Shown in pieces: positions 1 to 7,159 of a DNA stretch of 64,000 nucleotides. Source of the stretch: Microbacterium sp. MAH-37 (GTDB lineage: Bacteria; Actinomycetota; Actinomycetes; Actinomycetales; Microbacteriaceae). A program made the translations under genes and the position numbers. The stretch is from assembly GCF_009758255.1 (NCBI RefSeq), contig NZ_WSEN01000010.1, positions 558,001-622,000 of the forward strand, written 5' to 3'. Below the pieces are notes generated by a model. That model searched no databases and was not told where the DNA came from. It saw only the letters and a list, made by a program, of their open reading frames with translations. Position 1 is the stretch's first letter. The number at the start of each line of letters is the position of its first letter.

Positions 1-21
1 GCCCAGAATGATGTTGGTCAT
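1..21 (-). CDS. probable urate oxidase (uricase), first codons only
   Basis: Reading leftwards out of the window, an ATG at 21 gives MTNIILG before the sequence ends. It begins 8 nt after the uraH stop, on the same strand and with a GAG-containing ribosome site ahead of it, so it is probably the next gene of the operon. Uricases commonly begin with a similar short stretch before an NxYGK motif, and uricase produces the substrate of UraH. Only seven residues are visible, so the identity rests mainly on context. Confidence 0.5.
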
Positions 22-29
22 TTTCGTAC

Positions 30-371
30 TCAGCTTCCTCGGTAAGTGGAATAGGCGAACGGGCTGAGCAGCAGCGGCACGTGATAGTGCGCCTGCTCAG
101 CGTCGACCAGGAAGGTCAACACCACCTCCGGGAAGAAGGTGTCCGTTTCGATGCCGGCGAAGTAGGCCGCGGTGTCGAACCGGAGGCGGTAGGCACCGCT
201 CTCCAGCCGCTCCGGGCCGAGCGCTTTCACCCGCCCGTCAGCATCGGTGAGGCCCGAACCGATCCCGACCCATCCGTCGCCGACTCGGGCCTCGAGTTCG
301 ACGGCGACGCCGGGCGCGGGGCGCCCGATCGATGTGTCCAGGATGTGGGTGGTCACGTGAGAGACGCTCAT
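30..371 (-). CDS. uraH: 5-hydroxyisourate hydrolase (transthyretin-like)
   Basis: Hydrolyses 5-hydroxyisourate to OHCU in the cytoplasm, the step after urate oxidase in purine breakdown. The 113-residue length is normal for the family. The N-terminal HVTTHILD motif with its active-site histidine and the C-terminal SPFAYSTYRGS signature (YRGS tail) are both intact. Its ATG overlaps the uraD stop by 4 nt (ATGA), so the two genes are probably translationally coupled. The order uraD-uraH-(uricase) is a standard actinobacterial urate operon. Confidence 0.96.
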   Translation of the reverse strand: MSVSHVTTHILDTSIGRPAPGVAVELEARVGDGWVGIGSGLTDADGRVKALGPERLESGAYRLRFDTAAYFAGIETDTFFPEVVLTFLVDAEQAHYHVPLLLSPFAYSTYRGS

Positions 372-871
372 GCGCGCGCTCCTTCAGTCTCGATGGCCGC
401 CACCAGACGAAGCGCCGCGATCTCGCGCAGCTGCTGGTCGATGACGGCGAGCTCCTGCTCGGGGGTGTTGCCGAGCCGCGTCTGCAGCAGGGCGAGGATG
501 TCGTCCGCGGAGCGCCCGGCGGCGCGCACCAGGTACACGCGGTCGAACTTCGCCTCGTAGGCGCGGTTGCCCTCGGCGAGGGCTGCCGCGGCGGATGCGT
601 CCACACCGGCCTGCTCGTTGCGCGAGTGCGCGGCCTCGGCTGTGGCGCCCTTCGGCTGCTCACCGATGCGGGGGTGGTGCGCGAGCGCCCCGTCGATCTC
701 CGCCTCGGAGAGCGGCGCTGCCACGACGGCGGCGGCTGCGGTGATCTCGTCGACCGATCCGAACGGACGGGAATCGACGATCGCATCGATCCAGCGGGCG
801 ACATCGAGCGCCGGCTTGACGATGCTGACTGCGTCTTCACGCGGAAGAGCGTTGAACTCCTCGAGCGACAT
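368..871 (-). CDS. uraD: 2-oxo-4-hydroxy-4-carboxy-5-ureidoimidazoline (OHCU) decarboxylase
   Basis: Decarboxylates OHCU to S-allantoin, completing conversion of urate to allantoin. The protein has 167 residues, as expected. The LAHHPRIGEQP segment carries the catalytic histidine, and the NEQAGVD and FDRVYLVRAAGRS segments match the helical core of the family. The start at 871 has GAGG 7 nt upstream. It is the first gene of the minus-strand urate operon. Its 5' leader (872-970) contains a dyad-rich site, so the operon is probably repressor-controlled. Confidence 0.95.
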   Translation of the reverse strand: MSLEEFNALPREDAVSIVKPALDVARWIDAIVDSRPFGSVDEITAAAAVVAAPLSEAEIDGALAHHPRIGEQPKGATAEAAHSRNEQAGVDASAAAALAEGNRAYEAKFDRVYLVRAAGRSADDILALLQTRLGNTPEQELAVIDQQLREIAALRLVAAIETEGARA

Positions 872-912
872 CTTCGTACCTCAAGTCATGCTGGCATCCG
901 GGGTGTAAGGCT

Positions 913-946
913 ATACGGGAATCTCCGAGAAGATTCGATTCCGTAT
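913..946. promoter_or_regulatory. operator-like nested dyads in the uraD leader
   Basis: Outer arms ATACGG (913-918) and CCGTAT (941-946) enclose inner arms GAATCT (919-924) and AGATTC (931-936) around a 6-nt centre. The site lies between the uraD promoter and start codon, a position suited to a repressor of the urate operon. The regulator is not identifiable within the window. Confidence 0.5.
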
Positions 947-965
947 CCCGGAACTGTTCTTTCAG

Positions 966-1005
966 CATGTGCAATTAGTATGCAGAAGGCGGGCGGGGTC
1001 TGTCA
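966..1005 (-). promoter_or_regulatory. putative uraD operon promoter overlapping the bcp terminator
   Basis: On the minus strand a perfect TTGACA -35 box (1000-1005) is followed about 18 nt later by CATACT, with TACTAA next to it, as the -10 region. The -35 box lies in the loop of the hairpin that ends the upstream bcp transcript, so terminator and promoter share DNA. Confidence 0.5.
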
Positions 1006-1017
1006 ACCCCGCCCGCC
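988..1017 (-). terminator. bcp terminator hairpin
   Basis: Perfect 11-bp stem GGCGGGCGGGG / CCCCGCCCGCC with an 8-nt loop, 25 nt after the bcp stop. On the minus strand it is followed by TTCT rather than a long U tract, as is common in high-GC actinobacteria. Confidence 0.75.
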
Positions 1018-1041
1018 AAGATTCTTCCGCGACGCGAGAAC

Positions 1042-1509
1042 TCAGACGCCGAGCTCCTCGCGCAGGCGCGCGACATGACCGTTCGCGTCGACGCCGTACT
1101 CGGCACGCTGCACGACGCCCTCGCCGTCCAGCACGAAGGTCGAGCGGATGACGCCCTCGAACGTGCGGCCGTCGACCGTCTTCTCGCCCCACACGCCCCA
1201 GGCGCGCGCGACGGAGGCGTCGGTGTCGGCCAGGAGGGGGAAGGTCAGCCCCTCGGCATCCGAGAACGACTTGATGTCGGCGACCTCGTCGGGCGAGACA
1301 CCCACGACGGCGTAGCCGGCGGCGGCGAGCGAGGACAGACTGTCGCGGAAGTCGCATGCCTCGGTGGTGCAGCCCGGCGTCGCCGCCTTCGGGTAGAAGT
1401 ACACGACGACGTTCTTCCCGCGGTAGTCGGACAGCGCGGTGGTGACGCCGTCGGCGTCGGACAGGGTGAACGCGGGGGCGACGTCGCCCGCGGCGAGTCG
1501 TTCGGACAT
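1042..1509 (-). CDS. bcp: thioredoxin-dependent peroxiredoxin, Bcp/PrxQ type
   Basis: Cytoplasmic thiol peroxidase that reduces hydrogen peroxide and organic hydroperoxides. It has 155 residues. The TPGCTTEAC motif holds the peroxidatic Cys47 and the resolving Cys52 with the five-residue spacing of atypical 2-Cys Bcp enzymes. The start at 1509 was chosen because AAGGAG lies 7 nt upstream and MSERLAAGD matches the family N-terminus. A longer in-frame reading to 1698 would run into the neighbouring lyase gene. It follows the CitE-like gene by 50 nt and ends in a strong hairpin. Confidence 0.95.
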   Translation of the reverse strand: MSERLAAGDVAPAFTLSDADGVTTALSDYRGKNVVVYFYPKAATPGCTTEACDFRDSLSSLAAAGYAVVGVSPDEVADIKSFSDAEGLTFPLLADTDASVARAWGVWGEKTVDGRTFEGVIRSTFVLDGEGVVQRAEYGVDANGHVARLREELGV

Positions 1510-1559
1510 GGGTGTCTCCTTCTTCTTCGGTATGGGTCCGTGAGCCCGTCGCAGGGCGG

Positions 1560-2420
1560 TCACAGGCCGCTCGGCGTGACTCCGAAGGCCTCCGCGAGCT
1601 GCATGATCTTGCGTGCGCGGCCCAGGCGCGGCAGGTCGCTGCCGTCGCGCACGATGCGCCCGCGGGCGTCGAAGTCCTCGAGGAACTCGTAGGCCCACTC
1701 GACGTCGGTGCGCGTCGGGCTGATGACCTCATTGACGACGGGTGTCTGGTCGGTCGAGAGGCAGAGCTTGCCGGTCATCCCCATCGACACGGTGATCGCG
1801 GACTGCTCGCGCAGGATGGGGTGGCTGGACCCGACGGTCGGGCCGTCGATCGGACCGGGCAGGCCGCCGGCGCGGCTGGAGATCACCAGGCGAGCGCGCG
1901 GATACGCCATCGCCTCGCGGTCGGCGGACATGCCGGTGTCGCGGCGGAAGTCGCCGCTGCCGAAGGCCAGGCGGAAGGCACCCTTGGCGCGAGCGATCTC
2001 GGTGGCGTTCTCGATGCCGATCGCCGACTCGACCAGAGCGACCACGGGCACCTGGGCGCCGAGGCGGTTGAAGGTGTCCATGACCTGCCCGCCGTACTCG
2101 GTCTTCGCGAGCATCACGCCGCGCAGACCTCGGGCCGATCGCAGGCCCTCGATGTCGGCACTCCAGTGCTCGCTGGTGGCGTCGTTGATGCGCACCCAGG
2201 CGCTGTTGCCCTCGGTGCTCAGCCAGCGGATGACGTCGTCGCGGGCCTCATCCTTGTGACTGGCGTCCACTGCGTCCTCGATGTCGAGGACGACGGCGTC
2301 GGCATGGGAGGCGGCGGCGGCGTCGAAGGTGTCGGGGCGCGTCGCCGCGACGAGCAGCCAGGAACGGGCGAGCTCGGGCGCGATCTCGCGCGTGTTCGAG
2401 GCGGGCAGCGGAGCGTTCAT
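1560..2420 (-). CDS. HpcH/HpaI aldolase / citrate lyase beta-like (CoA ester lyase)
   Basis: A 286-residue TIM-barrel protein of the CitE-like family, which cleaves or forms C-C bonds in malyl-CoA or citramalyl-CoA type esters using Mg2+. Visible signatures are DAVVLDIEDAV (metal-binding acidic residues), WVRIND, VVALVESAIGIENA and the conserved LAFGSGDF region. The C-terminus GRARKIMQLAEAFG is typical. The exact substrate cannot be read from sequence. Transcription probably starts near 2450 under two palindromic operators. bcp lies 50 nt downstream and may be co-transcribed. Confidence 0.85.
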   Translation of the reverse strand: MNAPLPASNTREIAPELARSWLLVAATRPDTFDAAAASHADAVVLDIEDAVDASHKDEARDDVIRWLSTEGNSAWVRINDATSEHWSADIEGLRSARGLRGVMLAKTEYGGQVMDTFNRLGAQVPVVALVESAIGIENATEIARAKGAFRLAFGSGDFRRDTGMSADREAMAYPRARLVISSRAGGLPGPIDGPTVGSSHPILREQSAITVSMGMTGKLCLSTDQTPVVNEVISPTRTDVEWAYEFLEDFDARGRIVRDGSDLPRLGRARKIMQLAEAFGVTPSGL

Positions 2421-2426
2421 TAGTTA

Positions 2427-2457
2427 TTCCATTTCATGGAAGTAGATTTCTACAGTA
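2427..2457 (-). promoter_or_regulatory. promoter with two palindromic operators for the CitE-like gene
   Basis: TTCCAT-TTC-ATGGAA (2427-2441) is a perfect 6-bp dyad. GTAGA-TT-TCTAC (2442-2453) follows directly. A minus-strand -10 candidate TACTGT (2452-2457) overlaps the second dyad. This AT-rich patch contrasts with the GC-rich flanks. The dyad resembles IclR- or GntR-family operators, but no such regulator is adjacent. Confidence 0.5.
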
Positions 2458-2508
2458 CGAAAAGTTTAGCGCGGTGAATCGGACGGCGCCAGCATGCCCC
2501 GGCACGGA

Positions 2509-2577
2509 TGCACGACGCGGGAACGGATGCACGCCGAGAATCGGCATCCGCTCGTGCGGGTGTTCCCGGGTCGTGCA
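2509..2577 (-). terminator. long hairpin after coaBC
   Basis: Outer arms TGCACGACGCGGGAAC (2509-2524) and GTTCCCGGGTCGTGCA (2562-2577) pair at 15 of 16 positions. Inner arms CGGATGC (2524-2530) and GCATCCG (2544-2550) pair over a 13-nt loop. It starts 11 nt beyond the coaBC stop and probably terminates that transcript. Confidence 0.6.
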
Positions 2578-2588
2578 ACTGTACCTGT

Positions 2589-3794
2589 TCACTCTGCGCG
2601 GTAGACGAGGACCGCATCCCAGATCGCGTCTGCGACCTCGGTCTTGGAGCCGGACCGCTCGGCAACGACCTCGCCGCCGTCGCCGATGATCTCGACCGCG
2701 TTGTCTGCGCGCTCGAAGCCATGCGCGGCATCCGCTCTGTTCACCGCGAGCAGGTCGACGCCCTTGCGCTCCCTCTTGCGGCGAGCGCGCTCGCGCCGCT
2801 GCTCGGGGTCGGCGAGCGTCTCCGCTGCGAAGGCCACGATCGTCTGCTCACCCGGGCGGTTCGCCGCCAGACCGGCGACGACGTCCTCGTTCTCGACGAG
2901 GTCGATGCGCGTGAGCACGCCGTCCTCCTTGGTGAGCTTGTGCGCGGCGGGCTCGGCGGGCCGGTAGTCGGCGACGGCCGCGGCCATCACGATCACGTCC
3001 GCGTCGCGCGCGACCGCACGCATCGCGTCGGCCAGCTCCGCCGCCGTCTCGACCTTCTCGACGCGGATGCCCGGGTGCCGGGCATCCGCCAGCACGTCCT
3101 GCTCGACGTGCGCGGCGACCAGCACCACGTCGGCGCCGCGCGCGGCGGCGGCTGCCGCGAGCGCGACCCCCTGCCGACCGCTGGAGCGATTGCCGAGGAA
3201 GCGCACCGGGTCGATCGGCTCGCGGGTGCCGCCCGCTGACACCGCCACGGTGAGGCCGACGAGGTCCTGCGGCGCGAGCGCCGCGTGCGCGGCATCCAGG
3301 ATCTCCTCCGGCTCGGACATGCGTCCCGGACCCGAGTCGCCGCCGGCCAGCTCACCCTCGGCGGGACCGACGATGAGCACCCCGCGCTCGCGCAGGGTGC
3401 GGATGTTCGCCTGCGTCGCCGGATGCCGCCACATCTCGGCGTGCATGGCCGGGGCGATCACGACCGGCGCCTCGGTCGCGAGCAGGGTGGTGCCGAGCAG
3501 GTCGTCGGCGATGCCCGCGGCCATCTTCGCGATGGTGTTGGCCGTGGCGGGCGCGATGACGACGAGATCGGCATTCTGCCCGAGGGCGACGTGCCGCACT
3601 CGGGCGACGTCCTCGTGGACGCTCGTGGTCACCGGGTTGCGGCTGAGCGACTCCCAGGTCGGCAGGCCGACGAAGCGCAGCGCGTCGTCGGTGGGCACGA
3701 CGGTGACGTCATGACCCCCCTTGGTCAGCAGCCGGACCAGCTGCACTGCCTTGTAGGCGGCGATCCCGCCCGTGACCCCGACGACGATGTTCAC
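2589..3794 (-). CDS. coaBC: bifunctional phosphopantothenoylcysteine decarboxylase / phosphopantothenate-cysteine ligase
   Basis: Catalyses two consecutive cytoplasmic steps of coenzyme A synthesis: CTP-dependent ligation of cysteine to 4'-phosphopantothenate, then FMN-dependent decarboxylation. The N-terminal flavoprotein domain (about 1-185) shows VGVTGGIAAYKA and APAMHAEMW. The C-terminal CoaB domain (about 190-401) shows GGTREPIDPVRFLGNRSSG. The GTG at 3794 was chosen because family members begin at this point and a CAGACT -10-like box sits 7 nt upstream, consistent with a leaderless start. A GTG at 3845 would add 17 residues lying partly inside a repeat element. Confidence 0.95.
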   Translation of the reverse strand: MNIVVGVTGGIAAYKAVQLVRLLTKGGHDVTVVPTDDALRFVGLPTWESLSRNPVTTSVHEDVARVRHVALGQNADLVVIAPATANTIAKMAAGIADDLLGTTLLATEAPVVIAPAMHAEMWRHPATQANIRTLRERGVLIVGPAEGELAGGDSGPGRMSEPEEILDAAHAALAPQDLVGLTVAVSAGGTREPIDPVRFLGNRSSGRQGVALAAAAAARGADVVLVAAHVEQDVLADARHPGIRVEKVETAAELADAMRAVARDADVIVMAAAVADYRPAEPAAHKLTKEDGVLTRIDLVENEDVVAGLAANRPGEQTIVAFAAETLADPEQRRERARRKRERKGVDLLAVNRADAAHGFERADNAVEIIGDGGEVVAERSGSKTEVADAIWDAVLVYRAE

Positions 3795-3832
3795 ACCGTC
3801 AAGTCTGCCGTAGTTCGGCTCCGCCCACCCCT

Positions 3833-3941
3833 GCTCCGGTCTCACTCGATGCGGGTGCGGCGGGCGAACACCCGCAACGGTTGAGACCGGAGCTGTAGGA
3901 GGTCGGGCTCCCCCGCGGCTCCGGTCTCACTCGATGCGGGT
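3833..3941. repeat. paired inverted-arm repeat, cluster 1 (three arms)
   Basis: Three arms of one repeat family lie here: a right arm at 3833-3857 (GCTCCGGTCTCACTCGATGC then GGGTG), a left arm at 3869-3893 (CACCCGCAACGGTTGAGACC then GGAGC), and a second right arm at 3918-3941. Left and right arms are inverted copies differing only in their centre (ACGGT against TCGAG). The left-right pair encloses 24-25 nt and could fold into a long hairpin. The last arm abuts the xylanase stop codon. The same family recurs at 19587-19818. Confidence 0.85.
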
Positions 3942-5104
3942 CAGCCGCGGCGCGGGGAGACGCCGGGCGTCGCGTCCTCCAGCGAGGTCAGCAGCGCCTG
4001 GAAAGCGGGCTTCGGCGCGTAGGACTCGTCCATGATCGTCGCCCAGCCCTCACCGGGGAAGACGCCGGGCACCCAGGAGTGCGCGTCCGAGAAGCCCCAG
4101 ACCGTGAACGACGAGCACGCCTTCACGTTGAGGCACGCCTCGAGCAGCGCCTGGTACCGCTCCGTCTGGGTGGCGACCTGGTCGGCGGTCGGCTCCATCT
4201 CTCCGTCCAGCAGCGGGATGCGCACGTCGGCCTCGGTGATGGCCACCTTCAGCCCGAGCGCGGCGAAGCGCTCCATGTTCGCCTGGAGTGACGTGTCGAA
4301 GCCGTACAGCAGGCTCAGGTGCGCCTGCGCGCCGAACCCACCCAGCGGGGCGCCACGGTCGAGCAGCTGCTGCGCGAGGTCGTAGTAGGCGTCCGTCTTC
4401 TCGTTGATGCCCTCGGCGTTGTAGTCGTTGAGGAACAGCACCGCGTCGGGGTCCGCCTCATGCGCCCAGGTGAACGCGTCGGCGAGGAGGCCGACCGGGT
4501 CGTCGGCGCAGGCCTTGAGGAAGGGGTTGCTGTCGGTGCGGAGCGACACGCCGCCGGCATCCCAGGTGTCCTTGAAGATCTCGTTGGCGACGTCCCACTC
4601 GTACACCTGGCCCTTGAAGTGGCCGACGACCGTGCGGATGTGGTCCTCCAGAACGCTCTTCGCCTCGTCGCAGGTCCAGGTCTTGCTGGCCTCGGTGACC
4701 CATGCCGGGTTCTGGCTGTGCCAGACCAGGGTGTGGCCGCGCACCTTCTGGTGGTTCGCCTGAGCGAATGCGACGAGCGCATCGGCCGACGTGAAGTCGT
4801 AGACGTCGGGTGCCGGGTGCACAGCGTCCCACTTCATGTCGTTCTCGGGCGAGATCGATGAGAACTGCCTGCTGAGCACGTTCTGGAACTCGGTCGGGGC
4901 TGCGGGGTCGTAGTCCGTCAGCTCCTGCTGCCCCCAGGCCGCGCTGCCGATCGCGAGATCGACGGGAGCCTGGTTGCGCAGCGCGTCCTTGTCGGAGTTG
5001 CTGAACGAGGGCGGGGCGGCGTTCGCTGCGGTGACGCCGCACAACGGCAGCACCAGTGCTGCGGCGGCCGTGGCCACCAACAGGGAACGGGTCGATCGGC
5101 GCAT
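3941..5104 (-). CDS. secreted endo-1,4-beta-xylanase, glycoside hydrolase family 10
   Basis: Hydrolyses internal beta-1,4 links of xylan outside the cell. The 387-residue protein starts with a Sec signal peptide (basic MRRSTR, hydrophobic core, likely cleavage after AANA near residue 29), followed by one GH10 barrel without a carbohydrate-binding module. The acid/base glutamate is E175 in WDVANEIF and the nucleophile is E291 in ITEADVRI. GHTLVWHSQ and FLNDYN are also family signatures. The gene appears monocistronic, with its own promoter and repeated GTTTCG boxes upstream. Extracellular xylan use fits the sugar regulators elsewhere in the window. Confidence 0.96.
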   Translation of the reverse strand: MRRSTRSLLVATAAAALVLPLCGVTAANAAPPSFSNSDKDALRNQAPVDLAIGSAAWGQQELTDYDPAAPTEFQNVLSRQFSSISPENDMKWDAVHPAPDVYDFTSADALVAFAQANHQKVRGHTLVWHSQNPAWVTEASKTWTCDEAKSVLEDHIRTVVGHFKGQVYEWDVANEIFKDTWDAGGVSLRTDSNPFLKACADDPVGLLADAFTWAHEADPDAVLFLNDYNAEGINEKTDAYYDLAQQLLDRGAPLGGFGAQAHLSLLYGFDTSLQANMERFAALGLKVAITEADVRIPLLDGEMEPTADQVATQTERYQALLEACLNVKACSSFTVWGFSDAHSWVPGVFPGEGWATIMDESYAPKPAFQALLTSLEDATPGVSPRRG

Positions 5105-5177
5105 GGATCTCTCTCCTGACTTCGTCGTCGGACACAGACGTCACAGGCGTGACGCATATGTTTCTGCTTGCAACAAA

Positions 5178-5226
5178 AACATAGAAGGATGCCGAGACAA
5201 TAAGCAAGAGTTTCGGAATGTTTCGA
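5178..5226 (-). promoter_or_regulatory. xylanase promoter with repeated GTTTCG boxes
   Basis: Minus-strand -35 TTGCTT (5202-5207) and -10 TATGTT (5178-5183) are separated by 18 nt. Just upstream, GTTTCG occurs twice in the plus-strand reading (about 5210-5226), about 10 nt apart (one helical turn), a likely regulator-binding site. The stretch is AT-rich compared with its surroundings. Confidence 0.5.
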
Positions 5227-5229
5227 GGA

Positions 5230-6195
5230 TCAGACGACGGACTCCTCGACGCAGCTGAACGCCGCGCGGTAGGCAGTAGGGCTGGTCCCGACGATGCGGG
5301 CGAAGTTCTGCCGCAGCACCGCCGCCGATCCGAAGCCGCACTCCGCGGCGATCTGATCGATGCCCGCTTCGGTGCGCTCCAGCATCCGCTGCGCCTGGAT
5401 CACGCGCTGCCTGGTCAGCCAGACTGCGGGCGTGACACCGTGCTCTGCCTTGAACCGTCGTGCGAACGTGCGCGGCGACATGTGCGCGCGCTCGGCGAGG
5501 CGCTCGACCGGCAGGTCGTCGCCGAGGTGCTCGACGGCCCAGTTCGCCAGGCTCGAGAGCGAGGCCTCGACGACGACCGGGATCGGCCGATCGATGAACT
5601 GCGCCTGCCCGCCGTCGCGCTGCGGAGGCACGACCATCCGGCGCGCGATGCGGTTGGTGAGCTCGGCCCCCAGCTCGATGCGCAGCAGCGACAGGCACGC
5701 GTCGATGCCGGCCGCGGTGCCGGCGCTGGTGATGATGCGGCCGTCGTGCACGAACAGCACGTCGGGGTCGACCGTGACCGCGGGATACCGCTCGGCCAGC
5801 ACGTCGGCGTACATCCAGTGCGTCGTCGCGCGGCGTCCGTCGAGCACCCCGGCCTCGGCGAGCGCGAAGACGCCACTGCACTCGCTGAGGATCCACGCGC
5901 CGCGCTCGCTCGCCTCGCGGACCACGTCCAGAATGCGGGGATCGACCGAGTCCCACTGCTCGCGCGGGAACGGGCACAGCACGAGCACGTCGGCCTCGCG
6001 CGCGAAGGAGAGGTCGCCCACTCCCCCGACGGTGAAGCCCAGCTTCGAGGGCACCTCTCCGGCATCGGCGGCGACCACGCGGAAGTCGAAGTTCGGCACG
6101 CCGTCGTCGGAGCGGTCGAGGCCGAACACCTCGCACGCGATGCCGAACTCGAAGGGGGCGAACCCGGGCTGGATGATGCAGGCGACGGTCTTCAT
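5230..6195 (-). CDS. GlxA-type transcriptional regulator (DJ-1/PfpI domain plus AraC HTH)
   Basis: Transcription factor with an N-terminal class I amidotransferase-like (DJ-1/PfpI) domain (about 1-185, starting MKTVACIIQPGFAPFEFG) used as a sensor, and a C-terminal AraC double helix-turn-helix (about 210-310, with MSPRTFARRFKAEHG and IAAECGFGSAAVLRQNFARI). The start at 6195 matches the family; an ATG at 6243 would add 16 untypical residues. No target operon is adjacent except the divergent small membrane peptide, so its ligand and targets are unknown. A GCCAC-TC-GTGGC dyad at 6244-6255 may be its own operator. Confidence 0.9.
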   Translation of the reverse strand: MKTVACIIQPGFAPFEFGIACEVFGLDRSDDGVPNFDFRVVAADAGEVPSKLGFTVGGVGDLSFAREADVLVLCPFPREQWDSVDPRILDVVREASERGAWILSECSGVFALAEAGVLDGRRATTHWMYADVLAERYPAVTVDPDVLFVHDGRIITSAGTAAGIDACLSLLRIELGAELTNRIARRMVVPPQRDGGQAQFIDRPIPVVVEASLSSLANWAVEHLGDDLPVERLAERAHMSPRTFARRFKAEHGVTPAVWLTRQRVIQAQRMLERTEAGIDQIAAECGFGSAAVLRQNFARIVGTSPTAYRAAFSCVEESVV

Positions 6196-6243
6196 CGGCA
6201 CTCGATTCAAGTTGGCAGTTTTCCTGCGAATGCTGTCCATCAT

Positions 6244-6255
6244 GCCACTCGTGGC
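6244..6255. promoter_or_regulatory. GCCAC-TC-GTGGC palindrome in divergent promoter region
   Basis: Perfect 5-bp dyad with a 2-nt centre between the GlxA-type regulator and the divergent small ORF at 6285. It is a candidate autoregulatory operator. The short arms make this tentative. Confidence 0.35.
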
Positions 6256-6271
6256 GGTTTTCCACCAGACG

Positions 6272-6277
6272 TAGCGT
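6272..6277 (+). promoter_or_regulatory. -10 box TAGCGT, leaderless start of the 42-aa ORF
   Basis: TAGCGT ends 7 nt before the ATG at 6285 and no Shine-Dalgarno is visible, so transcription probably begins at the start codon. Confidence 0.55.
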
Positions 6278-6284
6278 TACTGCC

Positions 6285-6413
6285 ATGTTCATCGTGATCC
6301 TTCTCAGTGCAGTGGCCCTGTGGGGTCTCATCGCGACCGTCGTCGAGCTCCGCCGCGACGGCTACCGTCCGGTCCCCACGGACTGGAACCGGGTTCCCGC
6401 CGACCGGCGCTGA
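6285..6413 (+). CDS. small single-pass membrane peptide (42 aa)
   Basis: A 42-residue ORF. It opens with a hydrophobic segment (residues 2-20: FIVILLSAVALWGLIATVV) followed by ELRRDGYRPVPTDW and a polar tail ending ADRR. This is the layout of a one-span membrane peptide with the basic side in the cytoplasm. Codon use is strongly GC3-biased and a good -10 box stands 7 nt upstream, so it looks genuine. It lies divergent to the GlxA-type regulator and about 60 nt ahead of the NRDE gene. Function is unknown. Confidence 0.7.
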   Translation: MFIVILLSAVALWGLIATVVELRRDGYRPVPTDWNRVPADRR

Positions 6414-6462
6414 CCGCCCTTCGTGGCGAAGGGCGCTCGGATCCCCGGGGCCGCACCGCCCA

Positions 6463-6468
6463 TAGACT
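6463..6468 (+). promoter_or_regulatory. -10 box TAGACT of the NRDE gene
   Basis: TAGACT ends 6 nt before the GTG at 6475, and no ribosome-binding site is present in the gap. Confidence 0.55.
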
Positions 6469-6474
6469 GGCCGC

Positions 6475-7146
6475 GTGTGCACCGTCGTGATCGAGACCGA
6501 ACCGGGCTCGGCCCGACTGCTCGCCGTCCGCGATGAGGACCCGCAGCGCGATTGGGACGACCTCGGCCCGTGGTGGCCCGAGCAGTACCCAGGCGTGATC
6601 GGCATCCGCGACCGTCGCGCCGGCGGCGCATGGCTCGCCATCGATCCGGCCTCCCGGCGCCTGGCCGTGCTGCTCAATCGCGCCGACCTGCTCGATCTGC
6701 CCGACGATCAGGCGCTCTCGCGCGGCTCGCTCGCGCTGGAGTCGGTCGCCGGCCGTTCTCCCGCAGGCTCACCGCGCATGCACGGCTTCAACCTGCTCGA
6801 GGTCTCGCCCGAGGGCGCACGGGTGCTCGCCTGGGACGGTGAGGCACTGCGCGAGACCCCCGTCGAGCCGGGCGTGCACATGATCGCGCACGACGACCTC
6901 GACGACCCCGCCACGGCGCGGATCGCCGCCTGGCTGCCGCGGTTCCGGGCATCCGATCCGGAGGACTGGACCGCGCTGCTGCGGGAGACCGCCGCGCTCG
7001 ACCCCGACGACGACCGCGCGATCATCCGCGACAACACCTCGCACGGCTACCCGACGCTGTCGCTGCTCTACGCCACGGCCGCGGTCGGCGCCGGCGGCGC
7101 GACCGTCTCGTCGCACGTGCTGGAGCGTCCGGGCCACTGGGACTGA
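6475..7146 (+). CDS. NRDE (TANGO2-like) family protein
   Basis: A 223-residue cytoplasmic protein of the NRDE/TANGO2 family. The start gives MCTVVIE, and the cysteine directly after Met is a family hallmark resembling an N-terminal nucleophile. In place of the NRDE tetrad itself this copy has VRDEDPQRDW; the family's GGAWLAID motif is intact, and LAVLLNR follows. Family members are poorly understood; eukaryotic TANGO2 is linked to heme and lipid handling. A GTG start is required because C2 must follow it. It ends convergent with the CLC gene, sharing a small hairpin. Confidence 0.8.
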   Translation: MCTVVIETEPGSARLLAVRDEDPQRDWDDLGPWWPEQYPGVIGIRDRRAGGAWLAIDPASRRLAVLLNRADLLDLPDDQALSRGSLALESVAGRSPAGSPRMHGFNLLEVSPEGARVLAWDGEALRETPVEPGVHMIAHDDLDDPATARIAAWLPRFRASDPEDWTALLRETAALDPDDDRAIIRDNTSHGYPTLSLLYATAAVGAGGATVSSHVLERPGHWD

Positions 7147-7159
7147 CGACTCTCGTCAG
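7143..7159. terminator. stop-codon-spanning bidirectional hairpin
   Basis: CTGACGA-CTC-TCGTCAG, a perfect 7-bp stem, covers the stop codons of both the NRDE gene (plus) and the CLC gene (minus). It may end both transcripts or limit read-through. Confidence 0.5.

Noticed and set aside
1509..1698. N-terminal extension of Bcp to 218 residues
   Set aside because: The extra 63 residues are arginine-rich, overlap the upstream gene, and a proper ribosome site precedes Met at 1509.
3833..3941. Insertion sequence or MITE with target duplication
   Set aside because: No transposase, no clear flanking direct repeat and no terminal inverted repeats typical of known IS families were seen.
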